From contig CP070643.1 of assembly GCA_020354125.1 (NCBI GenBank), positions 65,215 through 126,312 on the forward strand: a stretch of DNA of 61,098 nucleotides, read 5' to 3'. The DNA comes from Betaproteobacteria bacterium (GTDB lineage: Bacteria; Pseudomonadota; Gammaproteobacteria; Burkholderiales; Eutrophovitaceae). A program made the translations under genes and the position numbers. Every line of letters begins with the position of its first letter. Position 1 is the stretch's first letter. Below, in pieces: positions 30,477 to 40,006 of this stretch. The notes under the pieces are model-generated. The model saw nothing but the letters and a program-made list of their open reading frames with translations. It had not been told where the DNA came from and searched no databases.

Positions 30477-30506
30477 GTGGCCCGCATCTGAAGCGATGCG
30501 GGCCAC
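30477..30506 (-). other. long hairpin between pilQ and aroK
   Basis: GTGGCCCGCAT and ATGCGGGCCAC form a perfect 11-pair GC-rich stem with an eight-base loop, 20 bp after the pilQ stop. No T run follows on the minus strand, so it is more likely an mRNA-processing or stability structure that sets pil and aro expression apart than an efficient terminator. Confidence 0.6.
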
Positions 30507-30526
30507 CTCGGAGTCACATTATTTGA

Positions 30527-32644
30527 TCAGCGAACGGCGGTTTTTTCCGATACCAGCCTTGGCGTTACAAATATCAACAGTTCGCGCTTGTCGTTGCGCT
30601 TCAGATTCTGCTTGAACAACCACCCTAGGACCGGGATGTCGCCTAACACAGGGACCTTATTGGTCTGGTCCGACTCAGTCTGCTCGTAGATACCACCGAT
30701 GCCAACGGTGCCGCCATTCTCGACCAGGACTTCCGTCGTAACCTGCTTGGTGTCGATAGATGGCCCCGCTGCAGTGTCTTGTCCAACGCTGTCCTTGTTG
30801 ACCTGAAGCTTCATCATCACATTCTCGTCGGGCGTGATTTGCGGCGTTACCTTGAGGCTCAACGTCGCCTTGCGGAACGACACACTGGTCGCGCCGCTGC
30901 TGGTGGCCTGCTGATAAGGAATTTCGGTACCCTGCTCGATCGACGCCTCAATATTGTCCGCCGTGATCACGCGCGGACTGGAGATGATCTTGCCTTTTCC
31001 ATCCGCCTGGATAGCCGTTAGTTCAAGATTCAGAAAGCGAGTCATGGCTTCGTTCATCAGGATCAGCGAGAACTGGCCTGGTGCGGCACCGCCGGCGCCC
31101 GGCGCCGGGTTATTGAAGAACATCGAGTCGGCCAAGAAGTCTGGTACTGTCGTCGTCTGACCTGAGTGGAAACCGGTATCAACGATGCCACCGCCGACCA
31201 GGCCTCGATTGGTTCCAGCACCAATTTGGCTCCCGGTGCCGGTGGTGTCGTGGTAGCCAAATCGCACGCCGAGGTTGCGGCTGAAGGTATCAGTGGCTTC
31301 GACGATTCTCGCCTCGATCAGCACCTGGCGAACCGGTACGTCGATCTGTTTGATCAGATCCCGTAAACCGTCGAGCTTTTCAACGATGTCCTGCACAAAA
31401 ATGGTATTGGTGCGGGCATCAACAACGGCGCTGCCGCGGCGTGAAAGCAATCCCTGGTCGCCGCTGCCGATGAGTGTTTTGATGTCTTCAGCGCGCTGAT
31501 AGTTCAGCTGGAAGCTCTCCGTGACCATCGGCTCGAGGTCGGCAATCTGCTGCTGTGCTTCGAGTTCCAGCTTTTCCTTGGTCGCCAGCTCATCCCTTGG
31601 TGCGATCCAGATGACATTACCCGTCTCGCGCATATCCAGTCCCTTGGCCTGCAAGATGATGTCAAGCGCCTGGTCCCAGGGAACGTCTTTCAACCGCAGC
31701 GTCAAATTGCCTCCGACAGTATCACTGGTGATGATATTCAGCCCGGTAAAGTCGGCCAGCACCTGCAGCACCGAACGAACTTCGATGTTCTGGAAATTCA
31801 GTGAGAGCTTCTCGCCTTTGTATTTCTGTTCCTTGGTTCTGGCCGCCTTGAGATCAGGCTCGGTGACCGTCTTCACTTCGATGATGAAGCGGTTATCGGC
31901 CTGGTAAGCGGACTGTTCCCAGCGGCCGGTCGGCATAACTGTCAAGCGTACCGTTGAGCCGATCGCTTCGACATCGAAACCGTCGACCAGCGTGCCGAAA
32001 TCAGTGACGTCATAACGCCGCTCCAGAGCCGGGGGCAACTCGGTATCAAGAAAGTCGACAATGATCTTGCGACCCTCGCGCCGCAGATCGATGCCGGTTT
32101 TGCTGTCGGACAGATCGACGATGACTTTGGCCTCGCCGCCGCGGCCACGCTGAAAATGCACGTCGCGAATGCTGTGTGGCGCAGCAGGCTCGCCCGTGGC
32201 AAAGCTAACGGTTTCTGGCGTGGTCGGCGCTTGCGCTGTCGTCGCCGCTGCATCGAGCACAATCGCAACGGTGTTTCCCTCTACCCGCGTTACATAGGAA
32301 GGTGTCGCCATCATGTTCAGCACGACGCGGGTGCGTCCGCCCGACTGTCCCAGACGAATCGACCTTAGGCCGCCCTGGTTAACATCCTGCACACTTCGAC
32401 CAAGTGCGTTCGCTGTGTCCGCAAAATCAAGAGCAATACGTGGCGGGTTGCTCAGCGCAAAACTGATCGGCTCCGCGGTGACTGGTCTTGCCAAAGACAT
32501 TTTCACGACCACCTTGTCCGCCGTTGACGATACTTCGAGGGCCTGAATCGCATTGCTAGCCGCGCGCTCCTGGGCCGATGCAGCCGGCACCAACAAAAGC
32601 GTGCCGGCGATTACCAAAGCGGACATGATTCTTGTACGTGGCAT
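30527..32644 (-). CDS. pilQ: type IV pilus secretin PilQ
   Basis: A 705-residue outer-membrane secretin that forms the gated channel through which the pilus exits. Signal peptide (to about residue 24, AASAQ), two AMIN peptidoglycan-binding domains (about 35-130 and 160-260), an STN/N0 domain (LSLNFQNIEVRSVLQVLADFTG), an N1 domain and the secretin core (VRQVLIEARIVEA, VPVLGDIPVLGWLFK). The ATG at 32644 is chosen because AGGAGG lies 10 bp before it; an in-frame start eight codons upstream overlaps pilP. It is the last gene of pilMNOPQ. Confidence 0.97.
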   Translation of the reverse strand: MPRTRIMSALVIAGTLLLVPAASAQERAASNAIQALEVSSTADKVVVKMSLARPVTAEPISFALSNPPRIALDFADTANALGRSVQDVNQGGLRSIRLGQSGGRTRVVLNMMATPSYVTRVEGNTVAIVLDAAATTAQAPTTPETVSFATGEPAAPHSIRDVHFQRGRGGEAKVIVDLSDSKTGIDLRREGRKIIVDFLDTELPPALERRYDVTDFGTLVDGFDVEAIGSTVRLTVMPTGRWEQSAYQADNRFIIEVKTVTEPDLKAARTKEQKYKGEKLSLNFQNIEVRSVLQVLADFTGLNIITSDTVGGNLTLRLKDVPWDQALDIILQAKGLDMRETGNVIWIAPRDELATKEKLELEAQQQIADLEPMVTESFQLNYQRAEDIKTLIGSGDQGLLSRRGSAVVDARTNTIFVQDIVEKLDGLRDLIKQIDVPVRQVLIEARIVEATDTFSRNLGVRFGYHDTTGTGSQIGAGTNRGLVGGGIVDTGFHSGQTTTVPDFLADSMFFNNPAPGAGGAAPGQFSLILMNEAMTRFLNLELTAIQADGKGKIISSPRVITADNIEASIEQGTEIPYQQATSSGATSVSFRKATLSLKVTPQITPDENVMMKLQVNKDSVGQDTAAGPSIDTKQVTTEVLVENGGTVGIGGIYEQTESDQTNKVPVLGDIPVLGWLFKQNLKRNDKRELLIFVTPRLVSEKTAVR

Positions 32645-32657
32645 ATTCTTTTGCCTC

Positions 32658-33182
32658 CTATTGCTCAAGCAATTGCAAGCTAGCGGATCGTTCGCTCCAG
32701 CCGCCGTTGGCCGGGTCCTGGATGACTTCTTTCAACGTGACTACTGTCTCGCTGACTGCGGTGACTATTCCAAAATTCTGACCCATGTAATTGCCGACTC
32801 TGGCCTTGTACAGATTGTTGTCCGGCGTCCTGATGAGCGCATAGCGAACGCGGCTTTGCTCCAGCGTGCCGACCATCTTCAGGCTCTCGAGCGGAAACGC
32901 CTCGAGCGTTTCCTTGCGCCGGTTCATGTCCGGGGCTGGTCCGGTAGCAACCGGCACGCCACCAGTGGCTTCGAGATCCCGTGGCGAAAACGGATCGGGC
33001 AATTCGAAAGCGTTATAGGCAAACGGCTCGAATTGCTTGATTTCCGGCAGTGGTTCAACGCGGCCGCGCAACCCCTGCTTGGACTCTTCCACAAACCGGT
33101 TGAGGTCCTCGAATTCCCCGCTACTGCAGCCGTGCAGCAGCAGGCATGCACCGCAAACCAATGCAAAGTAAGATCGAATCAC
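32658..33182 (-). CDS. pilP: type IV pilus assembly lipoprotein PilP
   Basis: A 174-residue inner-membrane-anchored lipoprotein linking the PilMNO platform to the PilQ secretin. Lipobox LLLHGC puts the acylated Cys at 19. The C-terminal beta domain includes LESLKMVGTLEQ, YALIRTPDNNLYKARVGNYMGQNFG and the tail NGGWSERSASLQLLE, all typical of PilP. Its start overlaps the pilO stop by 4 bp. Confidence 0.95.
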   Translation of the reverse strand: MIRSYFALVCGACLLLHGCSSGEFEDLNRFVEESKQGLRGRVEPLPEIKQFEPFAYNAFELPDPFSPRDLEATGGVPVATGPAPDMNRRKETLEAFPLESLKMVGTLEQSRVRYALIRTPDNNLYKARVGNYMGQNFGIVTAVSETVVTLKEVIQDPANGGWSERSASLQLLEQ

Positions 33183-33817
33183 CGGCGACGCCCCTTCTTC
33201 TTGGCACCGCGCGCCGCTTTACGCTGGGCAGCGATCTCCGCATCATCGAGATAACGGTAGGTGCGCGCGGTAGCATCCATTTCCAGCTGGCCACCCTTGC
33301 TCTTTTTCAGCGAGATGTTGCTCAAGGTGACAATACGCGGAAGTTGCGAGACGTCACTCGCAAACGACCCCATTTCATGGTAGTTGCCGGTGAGTCTGAT
33401 GCTGATCGGCAATTCAGCATAGAACTCGGACATCGCCTCACTCTGCGCCGGCTTGAACAGAACAAACTCCAGACCACGGCCAAGGCCCGCCTGATTGATA
33501 TCAGTCAGCAAGCCTTCCATTTCGGATTTGTTCGGCAACTGCTTAAGCATTTCGCCGAACTCCTGCTCGATCGTGGCCAGCTGCTCTCGGTAGGCATCGA
33601 GGTTGACCGCCTGCTTTTGTTTGCCAAGGAAGCTGGTTCTGAGCTGCTGTTCTTTCTGACGTGCGGCATCCAGTTCCTCGACCTGATTGCGCCAGTCGAA
33701 CCAGTAACCTGCAAAGATCACCGCGATCAAAAGAATCAGTAATGCGACCAACTTGGGTAGAACCGGCCACGAGCCAATTTCACTCGGGTCCAGTCTGCGA
33801 AGATCGTCAAGTGTCAT
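33179..33817 (-). CDS. pilO: type IV pilus inner-membrane platform protein PilO
   Basis: A 212-residue bitopic protein: short cytosolic N terminus (MTLDDLRRLDPSEIGSWP), one membrane helix (about residues 24-43), a coiled coil (about 45-85, QVEELDAARQKEQQLR) and a periplasmic ferredoxin-like domain (about 95-190, FYAELPISIRLTGNYHEMGSF). It pairs with PilN. The very basic tail (RKAARGAKKKGRRR) is longer than usual. It overlaps pilP by 4 bp and follows pilN by 12 bp. Confidence 0.95.
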   Translation of the reverse strand: MTLDDLRRLDPSEIGSWPVLPKLVALLILLIAVIFAGYWFDWRNQVEELDAARQKEQQLRTSFLGKQKQAVNLDAYREQLATIEQEFGEMLKQLPNKSEMEGLLTDINQAGLGRGLEFVLFKPAQSEAMSEFYAELPISIRLTGNYHEMGSFASDVSQLPRIVTLSNISLKKSKGGQLEMDATARTYRYLDDAEIAAQRKAARGAKKKGRRR

Positions 33818-33829
33818 TGTCGTTACACC

Positions 33830-34435
33830 TTATGACTTGTTGCGCCTGTTGGGCCGGGACGACGCAGTGGTGGTCTTTTTCTCTTCTTCCGGCCGTGCCA
33901 ACTGAACGGTCAAACTGAACTCATTCAGCGTGACGCTGCTGCCTTTCGGCTTCGAAGCCCTGATCTGGATTAGCTTGGGTGCTTCGAGCCAGGGAGAAGC
34001 GTCGAAGTTACGCATCAGAGTTGACACCCGCGCATTGGATGTCGCGAAACCGAGAATGCTGACGTTCTTGCCTGACTGCTTGATCGTTTTCAGATGCACA
34101 CCTTCCGGTAACTGGCGCACCAACTGATCCAGCAACCGCACGCTTTCTGTCCGATTACTCTGCAATGTTTCAACGACACGCTTGCGGGCCAGCAAGGCTT
34201 GTGTTTGTGATTTGAGTTTCTTGATCTCGGCAATTTTCTTGTCGAGTTCGGCAATCTTGGTTTCCAGAAACTTGTTGCGCTGGTTCTGATTGTTGATCCT
34301 GCCTTCCAGGAAAGAGTGCCCAAGAAACCAGACAATGCCGCCAATTAATGCCGTCAACGCGGCAAGAATTGCGAACTGCTTCTGCAGTTCCTTGCGGCGT
34401 TCAGCACGGTAAGGTAGTAGGTTAATAGGTATCAT
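33830..34435 (-). CDS. pilN: type IV pilus inner-membrane platform protein PilN
   Basis: A 201-residue bitopic protein. The conserved cytosolic INLLPYRAERR (residues 3-13), which binds PilM, is at the start, then a membrane helix (about 22-41), a coiled coil (about 45-85) and a periplasmic domain with LPEGVHLKTIKQSG. The C-terminal tail is Lys/Arg/Thr-rich (EEEKKTTTASSRPNRRNKS). Its ATG overlaps the pilM stop (ATGA). Confidence 0.95.
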   Translation of the reverse strand: MIPINLLPYRAERRKELQKQFAILAALTALIGGIVWFLGHSFLEGRINNQNQRNKFLETKIAELDKKIAEIKKLKSQTQALLARKRVVETLQSNRTESVRLLDQLVRQLPEGVHLKTIKQSGKNVSILGFATSNARVSTLMRNFDASPWLEAPKLIQIRASKPKGSSVTLNEFSLTVQLARPEEEKKTTTASSRPNRRNKS

Positions 34436-35538
34436 GCGTCAAACCTCCGTAACGCCAGACCACAACTCACCAGCAAGGACGGAGAGTCGATAAGAAGCTG
34501 AGCGCGCTTGATGCGGCTGGGTATTTCCATTCCGGAAAACGGATTTGCAATCACGGTGTTCACCTGGGTGCGCTCGGCCACTACTTCGGCCAAATCAGGA
34601 ATGCTGGCCGTGCCGCCCGAGAGATAGAGCTGGTCGACCTGGCTATACTGCGTTGACGTGAAGAAGAACTGCAATGCGCGTACCACTTCCAGGCCCAGGG
34701 TATCCATGAAGGGGGCAAGGACGTCACCCTGATAGTTGTCCGGCAGGTTGCCGTTGCGCTTCGCTGCGTCGGCCTCCTCCATCGACATGCCATAAGCGCG
34801 CATGATCTCCTGGCTAAGCTGAAGCCCGCCGAATGGCTGCTCACGCATGTAAACAGATTGATTGTTTATCAGGATGTTGACGTTCATGATGGAGGCACCG
34901 ATGTCGACCAGCGCAATAGTCTGATCGCGGCCACTATCAGGCAATTCGGCCATCATCAGTTCCAGCGCGTTCTGCGCGGCAAACGCGTCGATATCCATGA
35001 CCGTCGTTTTCAGGCCGACTGTTTCGGCAACGGCCACCCGGTCCTCTACCTTCTCCTTGCGGGCTGCCGCCAGCATGACTTCGACTTGCTCGGGACTGTT
35101 CGGGTCGGGGCCAAGTACTTGAAAGTCCAGATCAACTTCTTCGAGGGCAAACGGGATGTACTGATTGGCTTCTGCCTCGACCTGGGCCTCCATGTCATCC
35201 TCGCTTTGACCGGCGTCGAGGACGATTTTCTTGGTGATGACGGCTGCCGAAGGGACCGCCATGGCAAGGGTCTTGATTCGTGTGCCCATGCGCTTCCAGG
35301 CGCGCCGGACCGAATCACCGACCTGCTCCAGATTCATGATATTGCCGTCGACCACGGCCTCATGCGGCAGCGGTTCGATGGTGTAACGTTCGAGGCGGTA
35401 AGCTCCCTTGCCACTGCTTGACAGTTCGACCATCTTGACTGACGAAGAACTGATGTCGACGCCGATTAGCGGCGGCGATTTTGGCTTTATCAGGGAGCTA
35501 AAAAAGTCTGTGTTAAACTCGAATTTTCCTTTGAGCAT
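34432..35538 (-). CDS. pilM: type IV pilus assembly ATPase-like PilM
   Basis: A 368-residue cytosolic actin-like protein (FtsA/SHS2 fold) that binds the PilN N terminus at the base of the pilus machine. Nucleotide-binding segments: IGVDISSSSVKMVEL (residues 25-39), ALVDIGASIMNVNIL (about 207-221) and YLSGGTASIPDL. It is the first gene of the operon; a promoter candidate lies 33-61 bp upstream. It is divergent from mrcA, the same arrangement as in P. aeruginosa. Confidence 0.97.
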   Translation of the reverse strand: MLKGKFEFNTDFFSSLIKPKSPPLIGVDISSSSVKMVELSSSGKGAYRLERYTIEPLPHEAVVDGNIMNLEQVGDSVRRAWKRMGTRIKTLAMAVPSAAVITKKIVLDAGQSEDDMEAQVEAEANQYIPFALEEVDLDFQVLGPDPNSPEQVEVMLAAARKEKVEDRVAVAETVGLKTTVMDIDAFAAQNALELMMAELPDSGRDQTIALVDIGASIMNVNILINNQSVYMREQPFGGLQLSQEIMRAYGMSMEEADAAKRNGNLPDNYQGDVLAPFMDTLGLEVVRALQFFFTSTQYSQVDQLYLSGGTASIPDLAEVVAERTQVNTVIANPFSGMEIPSRIKRAQLLIDSPSLLVSCGLALRRFDA

Positions 35539-35570
35539 AGGACAGTTAGGTGAGCCTTCGCAGAAATTAC

Positions 35571-35599
35571 ATTAAACCCTAGCAACAACCTCACCGCAA
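35571..35599 (-). promoter_or_regulatory. candidate pilMNOPQ promoter
   Basis: On the minus strand TTGCGG (35599-35594), a 17-base spacer, TTTAAT (35576-35571). It matches the sigma70 consensus at four and four of six positions with ideal spacing, and lies 33 bp before the pilM ATG. Confidence 0.45.
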
Positions 35600-35648
35600 G
35601 TAAAGCAAAAAGGCTGCCTCCGTTGCCCTCGCCCCGATCCCGGCTCTA

Positions 35649-35661
35649 TATAATGTGGCCC
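35649..35661 (+). promoter_or_regulatory. candidate mrcA promoter -10 and discriminator
   Basis: A consensus TATAAT (35649-35654) followed by GTGGCCC. The mrcA ATG is 17 bp past the -10, so the leader would be only about 10 bases and no ribosome-binding site is visible. No -35 is found at the usual spacing. Confidence 0.45.
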
Positions 35662-35671
35662 TTGAAAATAT

Positions 35672-38023
35672 ATGGCTGTTAGCCGCTTGTTTCGATCAAT
35701 GACCTCCCGCTGGTGGTTCTACCCACTGGTCGCGTTCGCCGCCTTGGGTGTGGCCGGCATGCTGCTGCTCGGTTATGCGGCAGTTATTGCCTATCCACGG
35801 CTTCCCTCGATCGAGGTTCTTGCCGCCTACCAGCCCAAGATCCCGCTTCAGATATACAGCGCGGAAGGGGAGCTGATCGGTGAGTTCGGTGAAGAGCGCC
35901 GCGCCTATGTCAAGATCGAGGACACGCCCGAGAAGTTGAAACAGGCCATCATCGCCGTTGAAGACGAGCGCTTCTACGAGCACGGCGGCGTCGACTACAT
36001 CGGCGTGGCCCGTGCCGCAGTGGCAAATTTCCGTGCCAAGCAAGCCCGCCAAGGTGCCAGCACCATCACCATGCAGGTGGCGCGCAATTTCTTCCTCACC
36101 TCCGAGAAGACGCTGAAACGCAAATTCAACGAGGCCCTGCTTGCCTTCAAAATCGAGCGCAACTTGAGCAAGGAGCAGATTCTCGAGATCTATATCAACC
36201 AGATCTATCTTGGCCAGCGCGCCTACGGTTTCGGGGCAGCCTCCCAAGTCTACTTCGGCAAATCACTGGACGAAGCGAATCTGGCAGAGATTGCGATGCT
36301 GGCAGGGCTGCCGAAAGCGCCTTCCAGATATAACCCGGTGGCCAATCTGACCCGCGCAAAAGACCGCCAGAACAAAGTGCTGCGGCGCATGCTTGAAACT
36401 GGGCAGATCGACGCCGAGCAATTCAAGGCCGCCGAAGAACAAGAGATCATCATCGCCGCGCAGAGCACCAGCTACGCTACACGGGCCCAGCACTTCTCGG
36501 AAATGGTGCGCCAAGCCATCTTCGATGCCTACAAGGAAGACTCCTATTCCCGTGGTTTCCGCGTCTATACCACCCTTTCCAAGAAACACCAGGACGCCGC
36601 CTATGCCGCCTTACGTCGGGGGATGCTCGAATATGACGAGCGCCAGGGCTACCGCGGCGCAGAGGGGTACTTCGATCTGCCCAACGACGTGTCTGACGAA
36701 CAGCTCGAAGACGCGTTACAGGAGGAGGAGGAAAGCGACGGCATTTTCCCGGCTATTATCCTGGATGTATCACAAAAATCGCTGAACGTGTATCGAAAAG
36801 GAGGCGAACGTGTCACTATCGTCGGCGAAGGTCTGGCCTTTGCCGAGCCCATGATCGGTAAGACTGCGCCGCCCAAGACACGCCTCAAGCCCGGTGCCCT
36901 AATTCGCGTCAAGAATGACAAGGATATCGGCTGGTCAATCGTCCAACTACCGGAAGTCGAAGGCGCTTTCGTTTCGGTCGACGCGAATAGCGGCGCAATA
37001 CGCTCGCTGGTTGGGGGATTCGATTTCGATCGCAACAAGTTCAATCATGTTACCCAGGCGCGGCGCCAGCCCGGCTCAAGCTTCAAGCCGTTCATCTATT
37101 CGGCTGCGCTGGAAAAGGGATTTACGCCGGCTACCATTATTAACGACGCACCGATTACCATCGACGCCAGCGAAACAGGTGCGATTCCGTGGGAGCCAAA
37201 GAACTTCGATGGCAGCTTCTCGGGGCCGGTCCGCATGCGGACCGCTCTGACCAAATCAAAGAATCTGGTCTCGATCCGAATCTTGCAGGCCATTACGCCG
37301 AGGTACGCCCAGGAGTATCTGACCCGATTCGGATTCGAGCGTCGCAGACATCCGGCTTACTTGACCATGGCACTTGGAGCCGGCTCGGTCACACCGCTGG
37401 AACTGGCAATGGGCTACGCGGTGTTTGCCAACGGAGGATACTACGTCACACCCTACTTTATTGAACGCATCGAAGACCGGCAGGGTAATGTTCTAGGAAC
37501 TGCTTCGCCGTTGATTGCCGGCGACACTGCCGACCGGACCATCGATTCGCGCAACGCCTTCATCATGTTCAACATGATGCAAGACGTCATCCGGGGCGGA
37601 ACCGGAGCGCGCGCCATGGCGCTCGGCCGGGTCGACCTCGCTGGCAAGACTGGCACGACCAACGATCAAATGGACGCGTGGTTCGCCGGCTTTCAACGCC
37701 AACTGGTGGCGGTCGCCTGGGTCGGGCATGACATCCCCAGATCTCTCGGGGAGTTCGAGACTGGCTCCAAGACCGCGTTGCCGATGTGGGTGTCTTACAT
37801 GGCGACGGCGCTCAGAGGTCAGCGCGAGGAAATCCCGATCGCACCCGAGGGCGTTACGGCAGTCGCGATCAACCCGGAAACAGGTCTGCGCGACGCGGCA
37901 GCTGGAAACCAGATGATTGAGTATTTTTATCACGAAAACGTCCCGCCCGAGCCCGGCACGGGTTTTCTGTTTCGCACTGAACCGGCAAGGCCCAGCGAGG
38001 AAGTCAACGACCAGCTTTACTAG
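35672..38023 (+). CDS. mrcA: penicillin-binding protein 1A (class A, bifunctional)
   Basis: A 783-residue inner-membrane peptidoglycan synthase. One membrane helix (about residues 17-37), then the glycosyltransferase domain with EDERFYEHGGVDYIG (catalytic Glu), GASTITMQVARN and QIYLGQRAYGFGAAS. An OB-like insert precedes the transpeptidase: SSFK in RQPGSSFKPF, SKN (TKSKNLVS), and KTG in LAGKTGTTNDQMDAWF. It is slightly shorter than E. coli PBP1A (850). It is divergent from pilM, as in pseudomonads. Also called ponA. Confidence 0.98.
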   Translation: MAVSRLFRSMTSRWWFYPLVAFAALGVAGMLLLGYAAVIAYPRLPSIEVLAAYQPKIPLQIYSAEGELIGEFGEERRAYVKIEDTPEKLKQAIIAVEDERFYEHGGVDYIGVARAAVANFRAKQARQGASTITMQVARNFFLTSEKTLKRKFNEALLAFKIERNLSKEQILEIYINQIYLGQRAYGFGAASQVYFGKSLDEANLAEIAMLAGLPKAPSRYNPVANLTRAKDRQNKVLRRMLETGQIDAEQFKAAEEQEIIIAAQSTSYATRAQHFSEMVRQAIFDAYKEDSYSRGFRVYTTLSKKHQDAAYAALRRGMLEYDERQGYRGAEGYFDLPNDVSDEQLEDALQEEEESDGIFPAIILDVSQKSLNVYRKGGERVTIVGEGLAFAEPMIGKTAPPKTRLKPGALIRVKNDKDIGWSIVQLPEVEGAFVSVDANSGAIRSLVGGFDFDRNKFNHVTQARRQPGSSFKPFIYSAALEKGFTPATIINDAPITIDASETGAIPWEPKNFDGSFSGPVRMRTALTKSKNLVSIRILQAITPRYAQEYLTRFGFERRRHPAYLTMALGAGSVTPLELAMGYAVFANGGYYVTPYFIERIEDRQGNVLGTASPLIAGDTADRTIDSRNAFIMFNMMQDVIRGGTGARAMALGRVDLAGKTGTTNDQMDAWFAGFQRQLVAVAWVGHDIPRSLGEFETGSKTALPMWVSYMATALRGQREEIPIAPEGVTAVAINPETGLRDAAAGNQMIEYFYHENVPPEPGTGFLFRTEPARPSEEVNDQLY

Positions 38024-38135
38024 AGCGGAAGCCGTTAACTTCTGTTGAGGGACGAATTGCAGCCAAAAAAGTTGCGGCCTGAAGAAGCTGCGCGTCTATA
38101 GAACCGTACCGCAATAGAATGCAACTCCGATAAAC

Positions 38136-38762
38136 ATGGCTCGAGACCACGCGACCAGTCGGCAGCTTCGCTCACGAATTGCTCATCTGGCGGCACGTCT
38201 CATGGCGGTCGACGGCATCGGCGATCTTTCACTGGCGAAGCGAAAAGCCGCGCGACAGGCCGGTGCGACGGAAGCTCGCAGCCTGCCCAGCAACGAAGAG
38301 GTGGAAGTCGCGCTGCAAAGCTATTTGCAGCTATACCAGGCGGATGAGCATGCAGCACGGGTGGCGCACCTTCGATCTTGTGCAATGCAGATGATGCGCA
38401 CCCTTGAGCGTTTCAATCCTCAGCTTTCCGGACCGGTGCTGGAAGGCAACGCAGGGCGCTATTCGAACATTGACTTACACCTGTTCACCGACAGCCCGAA
38501 AGAAGTCGAGCTGTTCATGCTTAATCAGGGATTCGAATACAAACAACGACATAAGAACATCTTCCGCGGCGCCGAGCCCGCCACAATCGTCGCTTTCCTG
38601 GTCGGCACCAGAGACGCAGATTTCAATATTTCGGTATTCGGCCACAACGATCTGCGCCTGAGCCTTCGCAGCACCTTGAACGGCAGACCGTTCCGGCATG
38701 CCGGGCTCGAGTCCGTGACAGCAATGCAGCGTCAGGAACAACAGGCCAACCACGACGGTTAA
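38136..38762 (+). CDS. conserved nucleotidyltransferase-like hypothetical protein
   Basis: A 208-residue cytosolic protein of a conserved proteobacterial family I recall, from memory, with an N-terminal region like LMAVDGIGDLSLAKRKAARQAG (residues 22-43, also seen at the start of relatives) and a central LERFNPQLSGPVLEGNAGRYSNIDL. The GRYSxIDLxLF stretch resembles the active-site loop of minimal nucleotidyltransferases (G-S-x-D-x-D); here the first acidic position is Asn (NID, not DID), so activity is uncertain. The substrate is unknown. Confidence 0.75.
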   Translation: MARDHATSRQLRSRIAHLAARLMAVDGIGDLSLAKRKAARQAGATEARSLPSNEEVEVALQSYLQLYQADEHAARVAHLRSCAMQMMRTLERFNPQLSGPVLEGNAGRYSNIDLHLFTDSPKEVELFMLNQGFEYKQRHKNIFRGAEPATIVAFLVGTRDADFNISVFGHNDLRLSLRSTLNGRPFRHAGLESVTAMQRQEQQANHDG

Positions 38763-38801
38763 GCGCGGTAAAGGCCCGTTCGCACGGCTTACCGACTTGA
38801 C

Positions 38802-39836
<1,035 letters not shown>

Positions 39837-39837
39837 T

Positions 39838-39843
39838 TATATT
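39838..39843 (+). promoter_or_regulatory. candidate -10 box of the small RNA
   Basis: TATATT on the plus strand, 8 bp before the predicted RNA start. The overlapping minus-strand TATAAC (39841-39836) could be the hemB -10, so the two divergent promoters may compete. I see no convincing -35 for either. Confidence 0.35.
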
Positions 39844-39850
39844 CTCGATC

Positions 39851-40004
39851 TAGGCTCTTTCGACACAAGGGGCGGAACTTTCTTAAGTTTCCGGGCTCTT
39901 AAAAACAGACGATATGTCTCCCGCTTCTCCTCCCTGAGCGGGTGCCTTAATCGATTAAGGCAATTTCCTCCCCCGGGCGCGCCCAAAGGCCGCCCGGGTT
40001 TTTA
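39851..40004 (+). ncRNA. candidate Spot 42/ErsA-like small RNA between hemB and engB
   Basis: About 154 nt on the plus strand with no reading frame. Hairpins in order: CGGAACTT/AAGTTTCCG (39873-39893, one bulge), AGAC/GTCT (39907-39919), CCCGC with loop TTCTCCTCCCTGA and GCGGG (39920-39942), a perfect 20-bp palindrome TGCCTTAATC/GATTAAGGCA (39943-39962), then single-stranded TTTCCTCC and a terminator. Two unpaired CCUCC segments are complementary to ribosome-binding sites. The location, ending against the 3' end of engB on the opposite strand, is that of Spot 42 in E. coli and ErsA in Pseudomonas. The 5' end is approximate. Confidence 0.65.
39972..40003 (+). terminator. Rho-independent terminator of the small RNA
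   Basis: CCCGGGCG, an 11-base loop, CGCCCGGG, then TTTTT: a perfect 8-pair GC stem with a T run on the plus strand. It ends three bases before the engB stop codon. The opposite strand has no T run, so it does not serve engB. Confidence 0.88.
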
Positions 40005-40006
40005 TT

